Source: Chloroflexota bacterium (GTDB taxonomy: Bacteria; Chloroflexota; Anaerolineae; Caldilineales; Caldilineaceae). Taken from it: 17,667 nt of DNA. The stretch is from contig QEUW01000124.1 of assembly GCA_003577005.1 (NCBI GenBank), positions 1 to 17,667 of the forward strand, given 5' to 3'. The notes beneath the pieces are model-generated. The model ran no database searches. It had not been told where the DNA came from and worked only from the letters and a program-made list of their open reading frames with translations. Shown here piece after piece: positions 1 to 7,184 of this stretch (its first letter is position 1; each line of letters opens with the position of its first letter). The position numbers and the translations under genes are program-made.

Positions 1-503
1 CCTTGTTGCTCCTGAGGAACATCCAGGCCGAACAACTTGCGTTCGAGTTCAAAGCGCCCCCACAGTTTGTAGGGCGTGGTCGCCACAAAGAAGCGGATGG
101 GGTAGATGGCTTCCGTGTCCTCGTGGTAGAACATGCGTAGGGTCGCCGGGTCGCGTTCCTGCACCGAGCCGTAGACAAAGGGCCTGCGCACGTTGCCTTG
201 GGCGTCGATGATGTGAATGCGCGATGGCGGGTGGTGCCGGTACTGGCGGAAGCGGTCGTCGGGATTGTAGGGGGCGATCACTTCACAGAAGGCCGCCGTC
301 ATGTACAGGAGCAGGATGACCACCGCGCTCAGGAGCGCCACCCGATGTTTGCGGAAACGCCACCACATCAGCCGCCAGGCCGAGGCAACGTAGATTTTCT
401 CGTCCTCGGTCGCGCTACCAATAATAGCCGGTTCGGCGGGTGTTTCTGCCTCTAGCGCAGGTTCGAGATTCTCCCCTGGCCTGGCCTCTTTGAATGCGGT
501 CAT
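1..503 (-). CDS. ABC transporter permease, OppC/DppC type (partial, C-terminus beyond left edge)
   Basis: Inner-membrane subunit of a peptide/nickel/oligosaccharide-type ABC importer. About 167 N-terminal residues are visible and the frame stays open to the window edge. The start ATG at 503-501 is preceded by AGGGAG about 8 bases upstream. The first ~45 residues are acidic and cytoplasmic. The OppC N-terminal pattern WRLMWWRFRKHRVALL follows, then the first membrane helix (about residues 54-75) ending in the family-typical IAPYNP. A long periplasmic stretch of ~90 residues comes next, longer than in textbook OppC; such extended loops occur in some family members. The gene starts only 14 bases after the stop of the OppB-type permease, so the two are almost certainly co-transcribed and form the permease heterodimer. 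The EAA loop that contacts the ATPase is not in the window. The substrate cannot be inferred. Confidence 0.9.
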   Translation of the reverse strand, partial: MTAFKEARPGENLEPALEAETPAEPAIIGSATEDEKIYVASAWRLMWWRFRKHRVALLSAVVILLLYMTAAFCEVIAPYNPDDRFRQYRHHPPSRIHIIDAQGNVRRPFVYGSVQERDPATLRMFYHEDTEAIYPIRFFVATTPYKLWGRFELERKLFGLDVPQEQQ

Positions 504-517
504 ACGCTGCACTCCCT

Positions 518-1504
518 CTATTCCAACCGGATACGCGGGTCAACCCAGACCAACAGCAGATCAGACAACAAGGTGCCAATCACAGTAAGGCCGCTCAACA
601 ACAAGATGAAGCTGCCGGCTAGATACATATCCTGTGTCGTCAGCGCCGTAAAGAGCATAGGGCCGGTGGTCTGCAAACTCAATACAATCGAAACAATCGT
701 GGTGCCCGACACCAGATCCGCCAGCGACCAGCCCGCCGTGCTGAAAAAGGGGTTGAGGGCTACGCGGGTCGGGTATTTCCAGATCAGCTTGGTTTCCGGA
801 ACGCCCTTGGCGCGCGCCGTCTCGACGTAGGGCTTGTTCAACTGGTCCAAAAGATTGGCGCGGGTGATGCGCACCCCGCCGGCCGTGCTGCCCACGGCGA
901 GGATCAGCAACGGGATCCAGATGTGCGCCAGCAAGTCTTTGACTTTGCCCCAACTCCAGGGCGCGTTGATATACTCGGGGCTAAATAAACCGCCCACGCT
1001 CACGCCAAAGGAGGTCATCACCCACCACATGATCACCAGGGCTAACACAAAATCAGGCGTGGCCGCGCCGATGAAATTGATCGCCGTGACCACATAATCG
1101 GGAAGCGAATACTGGTGAGTGGCGGAATAGACGCCGATGGGAATGGCGACACACCAGCTAAAGAGGAGCGTGGCGAACGAGAGTACAAAGGTCAGCCCGA
1201 CCCGCTCCCAGATCAGGTCGGCCACCGGCTTGCGGAAATACATGGAATCACCCCAGTCCCCACGCAAGACGATGCCAGAGATCCACTTGAAGTACTGCAC
1301 ATAGATGGGCTGGCCCAAACCGTAGCGTTCGCGCAATCGGAGCAACTCGGCCTCATCGACGATGTCACCCTGTTCGCGCAACTGGGCCATGTAGGTCGTC
1401 AGGTAATCGCCCGGCGGGAGCTGGATAATGATGAACGCCACAATCGAAATGGCAAACAGCGTCGGGATCATCATCAAGATACGCCGCGCAATATAGCTCG
1501 ACAT
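518..1504 (-). CDS. ABC transporter permease, OppB/DppB type
   Basis: Membrane subunit that pairs with the OppC-type permease to form the translocation path of an oligopeptide-family ABC importer. It has 328 residues, normal for the family. Residues 1-30 carry the typical N-terminal ARRILMMIPTLFAISIVAF helix. A periplasmic segment holds the usual YGLGQPIYVQYFKWI stretch (about 61-75). Five further helices follow. The EAA loop (about 227-247, ETARAKGVPETKLIWKYPTR) is the contact to the ATPase. The C-terminus DPRIRLE matches the family ending (D-P-R-I-R). The start at 1504 is supported by GGAGG six bases upstream. The gene lies 152 bases downstream of the binding-protein gene, a spacer that holds a heptamer repeat. 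The family assignment is firm, but whether it carries peptides, oligosaccharides or another solute is open. Confidence 0.95.
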   Translation of the reverse strand: MSSYIARRILMMIPTLFAISIVAFIIIQLPPGDYLTTYMAQLREQGDIVDEAELLRLRERYGLGQPIYVQYFKWISGIVLRGDWGDSMYFRKPVADLIWERVGLTFVLSFATLLFSWCVAIPIGVYSATHQYSLPDYVVTAINFIGAATPDFVLALVIMWWVMTSFGVSVGGLFSPEYINAPWSWGKVKDLLAHIWIPLLILAVGSTAGGVRITRANLLDQLNKPYVETARAKGVPETKLIWKYPTRVALNPFFSTAGWSLADLVSGTTIVSIVLSLQTTGPMLFTALTTQDMYLAGSFILLLSGLTVIGTLLSDLLLVWVDPRIRLE

Positions 1505-1622
1505 GGGCTGCCTCCGCCCTCAATCCTCTGAATCTGGAACACCCCAGCACCGCCGGCAGTCTCCGCCCTGATCCAACAAAGCGATTCCTACCGGCAGTGC
1601 TGCGTAACATTCCTGCTTACCA

Positions 1623-1650
1623 ACAGTTGATCACTGAAAACTGATCACTA
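1623..1650. repeat. Short heptamer-period repeat (array A)
   Basis: Four consecutive seven-base units, ACAGTTG, ATCACTG, AAAACTG and ATCACTA; GATCACT recurs exactly 14 bases apart (1629 and 1643). The tract lies seven bases past the stop codon of the binding-protein gene, inside the 152-base spacer before the OppB-type permease. The unit sequence differs from the other heptamer tracts in the window, but the period and placement match them. It is short enough that chance cannot be excluded for this copy alone. Confidence 0.55.
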
Positions 1651-1656
1651 ACACCC

Positions 1657-3669
1657 CTACACGTGGCTGTCTGGGTCATCCCAATACCACGTAGCGTTGT
1701 CGATGATATGCTCGTAGATGGTGCTGCAGCAATCCCACGGGTAGCCGGCGTGGATGCCTTTGAAGCCGTTCTTGACCACTACCAGACGTGGCACTTCGCC
1801 TAGGAAGCCAACCGACGGCAGCTCTTCCGCCCAGATGTCCAGAATCTGGAAGAAGAGGTCGTTACGGGCGCTCTCATCGGCTGTCAGGCGAATCTGGTCC
1901 CAGAGGTTCCAGATGTCCCAGATCCAGTGGTCATCGGGTGGGCGCTCGGCGATGGGGTGGTTGGGGTCGATGCGCCAGGCGGTCCAGGCATTGGCCCAGG
2001 GGCGGTCATTGATATTGGTATGTTTGATCCAGATTTGCGGGTCGGCCAGCGGCACCAGGTTGCGGTCCATAAAGCCCATGGTGCATTCCACATCATTCGA
2101 CTGGTGCGATGCGATGCTCAAGGAGCGGTCCACGCCCCGGTAGTTGACCTCGAAGCCCAACGCTTTCAGATCATCGAGCACCATCAGCGCCTCATCGCTG
2201 GCCTGTGCGCCGCCCAACATGGTCCAGCGGATGCGCTCACCGCTGCCGTCATTCCACAAGCGGTAGCCTTCGCTGTCACGCTCGGTGTAGCCCAGGCCGT
2301 CGAGCAGCGCATTGGCCTGGTCGGGGTCGTAATCCAGGTAGGCCTCGCTCAGCTTCGGGTAGTGCAGCGGCGAGTCCGCCGGTGGGCCGTATTGCATAAA
2401 GGTACCCAGCCCGTTGTAGACGAGTTCGTTGATCTCATCCCGGTCGACGCCGAGGGAGACCGCGATGCGAAAATCGCGCGCCTGGAAGAGTTCGCGCAGC
2501 CGCGGTTCCTTGGCCGTCATATTGAAATGGATACCCAAGACCGCCGTCCAGCGCCAGAATTGCACGGTGTAATCGCCGCGCGCCTCGCCCTCTTTGAGCA
2601 CCGTCAAGTCACTGGTGCGCACGTGGCGCGCCTGGCAGTCGATCTCGCCGTTGACGGCCCACAGCGCATAGACATCGGGGTCTTGGAAGAGCCGGAAGTT
2701 CAACCGGTCGATGTAGGGCAGTTGGTTGCCCACCGGGTCGACCGTCCAAAAATAGGGGTTGCGCTCGAACGTCACGAGTTCGCTGTCCCAGGCGTTCGTC
2801 TGGACCCAGGGTGAGTGGGTGGGTCGGTCTGGATTGAGACGTGCGTTCTCTTTGTCCTGGAACAGAGCGGCCCAGTTATCGGCGCCAGCCGCGGCGACAG
2901 TCTGTTCCAACTCGGCCTCATCCGCATAATCGGCGTGGAACTGGCTCATATAATGCTTGGGCGACGCCGGGATGTTGAGGACGATGCCACCACTCAGATA
3001 GAAGAGCGAATTGGGGCTGGCAAAGGTAAACTTGATGGTATACGCATCGGGTGCGGTGACCTCTACGGGCACCCTTTCTCCGTCGACGACGCTGGTCAGC
3101 CATTCGGGGACGGCCGGCGTCAGATCCTGGTGGCGGATGATATCGTAGTACCAGAAGAGAACGTCCTCTGCATCCAGGGGTTCGCCGTCAGACCAGCGGA
3201 TGCCACGGCGCAGGTGGAAGGTGAACTCGGTGGCGTCATCGCTCACCTCCCACGATTCGGCCAGCATGGGCACGACTTCCAGATTGTGGTCGATGGAAAG
3301 CAGGCCGCGGTTGACCACCTGCCCGGCGGCGGTGCCGTCGGCCTGACCGCTAAAGCCCATGCGCCACAAGCCGCCGTAGTTGCCGATGCCGTCCAGACCT
3401 TCGATTACCAGCGGGTTTTCAGGCAGACGCTCGTCTACCGGCGGCAGTTCGCCACGCGCCACCCGTTCGGCTAACATGGGCGCCTCGTTGAACTGGGTCG
3501 GTGGGCCGGCCGGCGCAACCGCAGCCTCCGCAGCAGGTTCGGCCGGCGCAACCGCCTGTGGCGGTGCGGCCGCACCGCCACAGGCGGTTGCCACAATCCC
3601 GGCGGTCGTCGTAGCCGAGAGGCGCAGAAACGTGCGGCGTGAAACGTGAACTTCCCTCAGTCGGTTCAT
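1657..3669 (-). CDS. ABC transporter substrate-binding lipoprotein, SBP_bac_5 (OppA/DppA) family
   Basis: Extracytoplasmic receptor that captures the solute and delivers it to the OppB/OppC-type permeases encoded next. It has 670 residues. The N-terminus has a twin-arginine motif (S-R-R-T-F-L at 10-15), a hydrophobic stretch and a lipobox ending in Cys30 (ATAC), so it is probably a Tat-exported lipoprotein. An Ala/Pro-rich linker (31-57) follows. The mature part has family hallmarks: L-A-E-S-W-E-V-S, then F-H-L-R-R-G-I-R-W-S-D-G-E-P-L and A-E-D-V (about 135-170), and the later V-N-G-E-I-D and I-A-V-S-L-G-V-D-R. The start ATG has AAAGGAGA upstream. At 670 residues it is longer than E. coli OppA (about 540); large versions with this layout are common in Chloroflexota importers. 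A perfect 44-bp palindrome spans codons 27-41. The substrate is unknown. Confidence 0.95.
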   Translation of the reverse strand: MNRLREVHVSRRTFLRLSATTTAGIVATACGGAAAPPQAVAPAEPAAEAAVAPAGPPTQFNEAPMLAERVARGELPPVDERLPENPLVIEGLDGIGNYGGLWRMGFSGQADGTAAGQVVNRGLLSIDHNLEVVPMLAESWEVSDDATEFTFHLRRGIRWSDGEPLDAEDVLFWYYDIIRHQDLTPAVPEWLTSVVDGERVPVEVTAPDAYTIKFTFASPNSLFYLSGGIVLNIPASPKHYMSQFHADYADEAELEQTVAAAGADNWAALFQDKENARLNPDRPTHSPWVQTNAWDSELVTFERNPYFWTVDPVGNQLPYIDRLNFRLFQDPDVYALWAVNGEIDCQARHVRTSDLTVLKEGEARGDYTVQFWRWTAVLGIHFNMTAKEPRLRELFQARDFRIAVSLGVDRDEINELVYNGLGTFMQYGPPADSPLHYPKLSEAYLDYDPDQANALLDGLGYTERDSEGYRLWNDGSGERIRWTMLGGAQASDEALMVLDDLKALGFEVNYRGVDRSLSIASHQSNDVECTMGFMDRNLVPLADPQIWIKHTNINDRPWANAWTAWRIDPNHPIAERPPDDHWIWDIWNLWDQIRLTADESARNDLFFQILDIWAEELPSVGFLGEVPRLVVVKNGFKGIHAGYPWDCCSTIYEHIIDNATWYWDDPDSHV
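3548..3591. repeat. Perfect 44-bp palindrome within the lipobox codons
   Basis: Each 22-base arm is the exact reverse complement of the other, with no spacer; the centre is GCGGCCGC at 3566-3573. It covers codons 27-41 of the binding protein, including lipobox Cys30 and the start of the Ala/Pro linker, so the peptide A-C-G-G-A-A-A-P-P-Q-A is encoded on both strands. A 15-bp direct repeat (GGCCGGCGCAACCGC at 3508-3522 and 3541-3555) overlaps its left end. In the mRNA it could form a very stable hairpin about 80-120 bases after the start codon. Confidence 0.95.
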
Positions 3670-3813
3670 CAGTTAGTCTCCTTTGGTTCTCCCAGAACGG
3701 AACGACGCAAACCGATAACCGCCGGTAACAGTGGGCAATACCCACCGTCGCCGGGATTGGCACACAGAGTATGGGGAAACACGAAGACGCGGCCACAGAT
3801 GGCCCAATGCGAA

Positions 3814-3865
3814 TGGCAGGGTGCGAGTCGTTGATCCCAGTCCTTTTCCTCGGCGCACCCTGCCA
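3814..3865. repeat. 12-bp perfect inverted repeat upstream of the binding-protein gene
   Basis: TGGCAGGGTGCG at 3814-3825 is the exact reverse complement of the bases at 3854-3865, with a 28-base spacer. It lies about 145 bases upstream of the binding-protein start on the minus strand. It could be a hairpin in a 5' leader or a split operator. There is no T-run on either side, so it is not a typical intrinsic terminator. Confidence 0.6.
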
Positions 3866-4351
3866 CTGCGCCTGGCTAAGGCAACATCTGCGGACCAACC
3901 AGAACGATGACGAACCTATTAGAAGTCGAATCGGGCCTCGTAAACGAAGAGACCTATCCTGCTAGTTGTTCGGGATGGGAGCTTGAGATCCGTCGGAACT
4001 TTGCTTCCCGAACACCACATACATTTGGGCAATCGCATGCAACAACAGCCTACATTGATGCTATCATCGGGGTACAGAGGAGCACAACAATCCTATCAGC
4101 AGACCTATTATACGCAGACCAGGCTGGATCGTCAACTCGATTTTTTCGATGACGAAATATGAGATTTTGTAAGGGTTGAACGGATTACACACCTTTCGTG
4201 CGAGCAATGATCAGAGGCGTGGTGTACGAATTGCCCCCAATGTGATTTTCGCCTACCAATCCCGGATGCTCTGCGCCACCATCATCAATACGACCTGCGT
4301 GCTACTGTGTTGTACACCGGTGTTATTAGCTCAAGATTGTTTGTAATAATG

Positions 4352-4405
4352 TTAGTAAAATTTAGTAAAATACCGCTTGACAGGCATTGTATCTTGTGGT
4401 AGTCT
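4352..4405 (+). promoter_or_regulatory. Candidate promoter with tandem A-rich upstream boxes
   Basis: A perfect -35 hexamer TTGACA at 4377-4382 is followed after 17 bases by TAGTCT (4400-4405), which matches only three bases of the -10 consensus. Immediately upstream is an exact 10-bp tandem repeat, TTAGTAAAAT at 4352-4361 and 4362-4371. It has helical-turn spacing and an A-rich character like an UP element or paired activator sites. It points toward the arabinanase gene about 400 bases downstream, which would place the palindrome cluster at 4617-4728 in the 5' leader. The weak -10 suggests a need for activation, or that this is not the promoter. Confidence 0.35.
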
Positions 4406-4616
4406 CGCCTAAACCCCTCAAGGCTCCCTACTCTAGTTATTGTGTGGTAATAGAACCCAGGCCAGACGCCGCTTGTTGGGATCGATTCACGATGGTTTTC
4501 ACCTGGACTGAACCACTTCCGTTATTTCAATGAGCTTGGTTACAAATTAAACCAGATGATGTTCTAGATATTCCCACCTAGTAGGTAGGTTCTATTGACA
4601 TTTACGCGGCGTTGAT

Positions 4617-4728
4617 GGGTGCAACGGGAGCTGCACCCGTGCGTTGCACCTGCAAGGTGCGATGCACGTACCCGTGCAACATCCTAGGGCAGAGGTGCAA
4701 CGCACTTGGAAAGAGCATCGCACCTCTG
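4617..4728. repeat. Cluster of GTGC/GCAC palindromes (REP-like)
   Basis: Three stem-loops lie side by side. At 4617-4638 a 7-bp stem (GGGTGCA/TGCACCC) closes an 8-base loop. At 4639-4667 a 12-bp stem closes a 5-base TGCAA loop, perfect if two G-U pairs are allowed on the plus-strand RNA. At 4690-4728 a stem of up to 14 positions has two mismatches on the plus strand that become G-U pairs on the minus-strand RNA. The underlying unit is an 11-bp dyad GTGCRAYGCAC: GTGCGTTGCAC (4639), GTGCGATGCAC (4657), GTGCAACGCAC (4695) and the one-mismatch copy GAGCATCGCAC (4713). The copies form two pairs, each 18 bp apart. Confidence 0.85.
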
Positions 4729-4807
4729 GGCTAGCTGAAATGGCAACAGAACCTAGACATTCCAAGGTGACTCAATCCTTCAGATGGAGAAAGCAAAAGG
4801 AGGAATG

Positions 4808-7057
4808 ATGAGAGCGATCGTGCGGCTTGTGCCTGTCCTGTGCGTCTTGCTGATAGCGCCCGTGTGGAGTGACGTGGCTTCAGCTCAAGCGCCGCCACAA
4901 GGGCAAATCCCCCTGACCGGTAGTCTTGGGGCGCACGACCCCACTCTGTTCAAAGAGGTCGATAGTAGCGGTGTTACGACCTATTACGTCGCCGCCACCA
5001 ACGGAACGCTTCGCCGTGCGCCCGCGCTGGGCGGACCCTGGACCAATATCGGCTCTGTTTCCAAGGCAGCGTGGACCTTTGAAGTCAGCCCTGGCGCACT
5101 TTGGGCGCCACATGTCGTGAAGGTCGGCGATACGTTCTACATGTACTACGCCCAATCCAATTTTGGCACAAACAACTCGGGTATCGGTGTAAAAACCACC
5201 CAGACCCCTGGTATCCCCTCCAGTTGGGTGGATTACGGCCAGGCGATCATCCGCTCTGGCGCATATGACCCGAATGGGGCCACCCACAACGCCATTGACC
5301 CAGCGGTTTACCAAGACGATGCGGGGCAGTGGTGGATCGTCTGGGGCTCTCACTTTGACGGGATCATGATCCAACGGCTCCAGGATATGTTCACACCGGT
5401 CGGGGAGATCACCATGCTGGCCCACCGGGGGAGCGAACAATTCCCGGTCACCAACCCCAACTTCAACCGATTGGAAGGACCCGTTATCTTTAAGCGTAAC
5501 GACTACTACTATCTGATCACGGCGTGGGATTGGTGCTGCCGGGCAAATGGGAATGACAATACATATAAGGTTGTGGTCGGTCGTTCCGAGCAGATCAATG
5601 GCCCTTATGTCGATAAGAACGGCATCCCCCTGGCTGAGGGTGGCGGCAGTATCATTCTGAACAGCCGCACTGCGCTCCCCGGTGTTACGCCGACTGGCCT
5701 CTACCGGGCGCCGGGCGGTGTGGATGTTTTCATCGAAAATGGCATCTACTACATCGTCTATCACGCCTACAGACCCGGAACCACGCTGGCGATTCGGAGC
5801 GTGGATTGGCATGACGACTGGCCCTATTTCAATGAACCCGGTGGCGGCCCCTACGACCTGCGCGACGGCGCCTACTACCGGCTGATCAATCAGGACGGCA
5901 TCATTACCAACCCCAATAGTCTGCAAAATCCCGTGGCCAGCAACCGGTGTTTGACGGCCACAGATGATGGCGGCGGTTCACCAAATGTCATCCAGACGAT
6001 GTGTAGTACTTCCACGGTTGGAGAGCAGGTTTGGCAGCTCGAAAGAAAGTTCGACGGTTTCTACCGCCTGCGCAGTCTGATTGGCGACCAAAGCCACTGT
6101 CTGGCGATGGCCGACACCTCAGGGACAATCGGCACCAATGTGCTGGTGACGCTCTGTCAGGAAACCGAAACCCTACAGGAGTGGTATTTTGACGACACCG
6201 GGCATGGCTTCCACCGTCCGGTTGTGAAACAGGCCAACCTTGCGCTCGAAGTCGAGAATGTCAATGGTGTCGTGGCGACGAACGTGGTCGGCGGATACCG
6301 CCGTGACGGCGATCACCAGGCCGGCAACCTGACCCAGGCAGCCAAATGGCCCCCGCAACAGTGGCGTTTGTCGATGGTCAACGGCCCCGTGATCGTCAAC
6401 ACTCCGGCAAGCCAGATAGTGGAGGCGACTGGCCCGGACGGAGCGGCTGTAGCGTATACGCCCCCAACGGCGCTAGACGCAGCGGATGGGCCCCTCCCGG
6501 TGGCCTGCACGCCATCTTCGGGTTCGACCTTCCCGCTAGGTCAGACGCTGGTCACTTGTTCGGTCACCGACAGCGACGGGAATACCACATCTACCTTTTT
6601 CACGGTGACGGTAGTGGACACGACCCCGCCAGTGTTGAGCGTCAGCGCCACCCCTCACACGCTTTGGCCACCGAACCACAAGTTAGTGACGGTGAATCTT
6701 CACGTGGATGTCACAGATATCGTCGACCCATCCCCGGTGGTGGCGCTGCACTCTGCAACCTCCAACGAGCCCGATAGCGGGCTGGATGACGACGACATCC
6801 CCACGGATATCGCGATCGCGGACGACCTGACCTTCCAACTGCGCGCCGAACGCAGCGATCAGGGCAACGGGCGCGTCTATACGATCACCTACGAGGCAAC
6901 GGACGCGTCGGGCAACAGCACAACTGCAGCGGCCACCGTAACCGTGCCCCACAACCTGGGTGCGGACAGTGTGGGCGCCGCCTTGACCGAGAAGGATACT
7001 GGCGGCGACGAGAGTTCACTACAGTTCCATTCCTATCTGCCATTCGTGCAGCAGTAG
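4808..7057 (+). CDS. Secreted GH43 endo-1,5-alpha-L-arabinanase-like enzyme with ricin-B/CBM13 and HYR/Ig-like domains
   Basis: Probably hydrolyses alpha-1,5-arabinan outside the cell. Numbering is from the ATG at 4808, four bases after AAAAGGAGG; an in-frame ATG at 4784 would add eight residues. A signal peptide (1-27, ending ASA-QA) leads. The GH43 domain spans about 30-360 and shows the three carboxylates: Asp44 in GAHDP (base), Asp164 in NAIDP (pKa modulator) and Glu223 in RLEGP (acid). The W-D-W-C-C...YKVVVGRS...GPYVDKNG stretch is typical of arabinanases. About 370-522 is a ricin-B trefoil with three Q-x-W motifs (QVW, QEW, QQW), a carbohydrate-binding module. An HYR domain (about 527-610) and a second Ig-like domain (to about 725) follow. 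The C-terminus SYLPFVQQ looks like the short terminal tail of many Chloroflexota secreted proteins. The substrate is inferred from family motifs. Confidence 0.92.
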   Translation: MRAIVRLVPVLCVLLIAPVWSDVASAQAPPQGQIPLTGSLGAHDPTLFKEVDSSGVTTYYVAATNGTLRRAPALGGPWTNIGSVSKAAWTFEVSPGALWAPHVVKVGDTFYMYYAQSNFGTNNSGIGVKTTQTPGIPSSWVDYGQAIIRSGAYDPNGATHNAIDPAVYQDDAGQWWIVWGSHFDGIMIQRLQDMFTPVGEITMLAHRGSEQFPVTNPNFNRLEGPVIFKRNDYYYLITAWDWCCRANGNDNTYKVVVGRSEQINGPYVDKNGIPLAEGGGSIILNSRTALPGVTPTGLYRAPGGVDVFIENGIYYIVYHAYRPGTTLAIRSVDWHDDWPYFNEPGGGPYDLRDGAYYRLINQDGIITNPNSLQNPVASNRCLTATDDGGGSPNVIQTMCSTSTVGEQVWQLERKFDGFYRLRSLIGDQSHCLAMADTSGTIGTNVLVTLCQETETLQEWYFDDTGHGFHRPVVKQANLALEVENVNGVVATNVVGGYRRDGDHQAGNLTQAAKWPPQQWRLSMVNGPVIVNTPASQIVEATGPDGAAVAYTPPTALDAADGPLPVACTPSSGSTFPLGQTLVTCSVTDSDGNTTSTFFTVTVVDTTPPVLSVSATPHTLWPPNHKLVTVNLHVDVTDIVDPSPVVALHSATSNEPDSGLDDDDIPTDIAIADDLTFQLRAERSDQGNGRVYTITYEATDASGNSTTAAATVTVPHNLGADSVGAALTEKDTGGDESSLQFHSYLPFVQQ

Positions 7058-7070
7058 ATTCTGGCGGTGG

Positions 7071-7109
7071 ATCAAAAAGAGGCCGGGCGTGAAGATGCCT
7101 GGCCTCTTT
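7071..7109. terminator. Intrinsic terminator hairpin between convergent genes
   Basis: A 13-bp stem (7076-7088 with 7097-7109, one G-T pair) encloses an 8-base loop, 18 bases after the arabinanase stop and 75 bases after the exporter stop. On the minus strand the stem runs into TTTTT (7074-7078 complement), a proper terminator for the exporter operon. On the plus strand only TTT follows directly, so it may work less well for the arabinanase gene. Confidence 0.8.
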
Positions 7110-7184
7110 GGTCAACTCAAATTTTTGTTCGGGTACTTCCGCTGCAATTTCTTAAAGATCACAAGCTGCAACCAGCAACGTTTC

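Larger units (their letters stand above)
3670..4807. other. Gene-free divergent spacer between the importer operon and the arabinanase gene
   Basis: About 1.1 kb separates the start of the binding-protein gene (minus) from the arabinanase start (plus). I find no convincing gene: the longest frames lack a ribosome-binding site and resemble no known family. The stretch is AT-richer from about 3900 to 4600 than the flanking genes. It holds an inverted repeat at 3814-3865, a small perfect dyad ACACCGGTGT at 4314-4323, a candidate promoter with 10-bp tandem boxes at 4352-4405, a dyad ACCTAGTAGGTAGGT at 4576-4590 and the palindrome cluster at 4617-4728. A loose direct repeat, TGGYAAYAGAACCYAG, occurs at about 4446 and 4741. 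It may contain decayed sequence or regulatory DNA for both flanking genes. Confidence 0.8.

Noticed and set aside
1927..2814. Long open frame antisense to the binding-protein gene
   Set aside because: GC-rich codon bias of the real gene opens the opposite frame; the minus-strand protein is an unmistakable family member.
3907..4152. 81-codon plus-strand frame in the long spacer
   Set aside because: It has no ribosome-binding site before the ATG and resembles no known family; the AT-richer spacer can produce such a frame by chance.
4595..4600. Second perfect TTGACA upstream of the arabinanase gene
   Set aside because: No AT-rich -10 occurs 16-18 bases downstream; the sequence there is GC-rich and part of the palindrome cluster.
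4639..4728. CRISPR-like repeat
   Set aside because: There are only two palindrome pairs, with no regular spacer units of 30-40 bases and no cas genes nearby.
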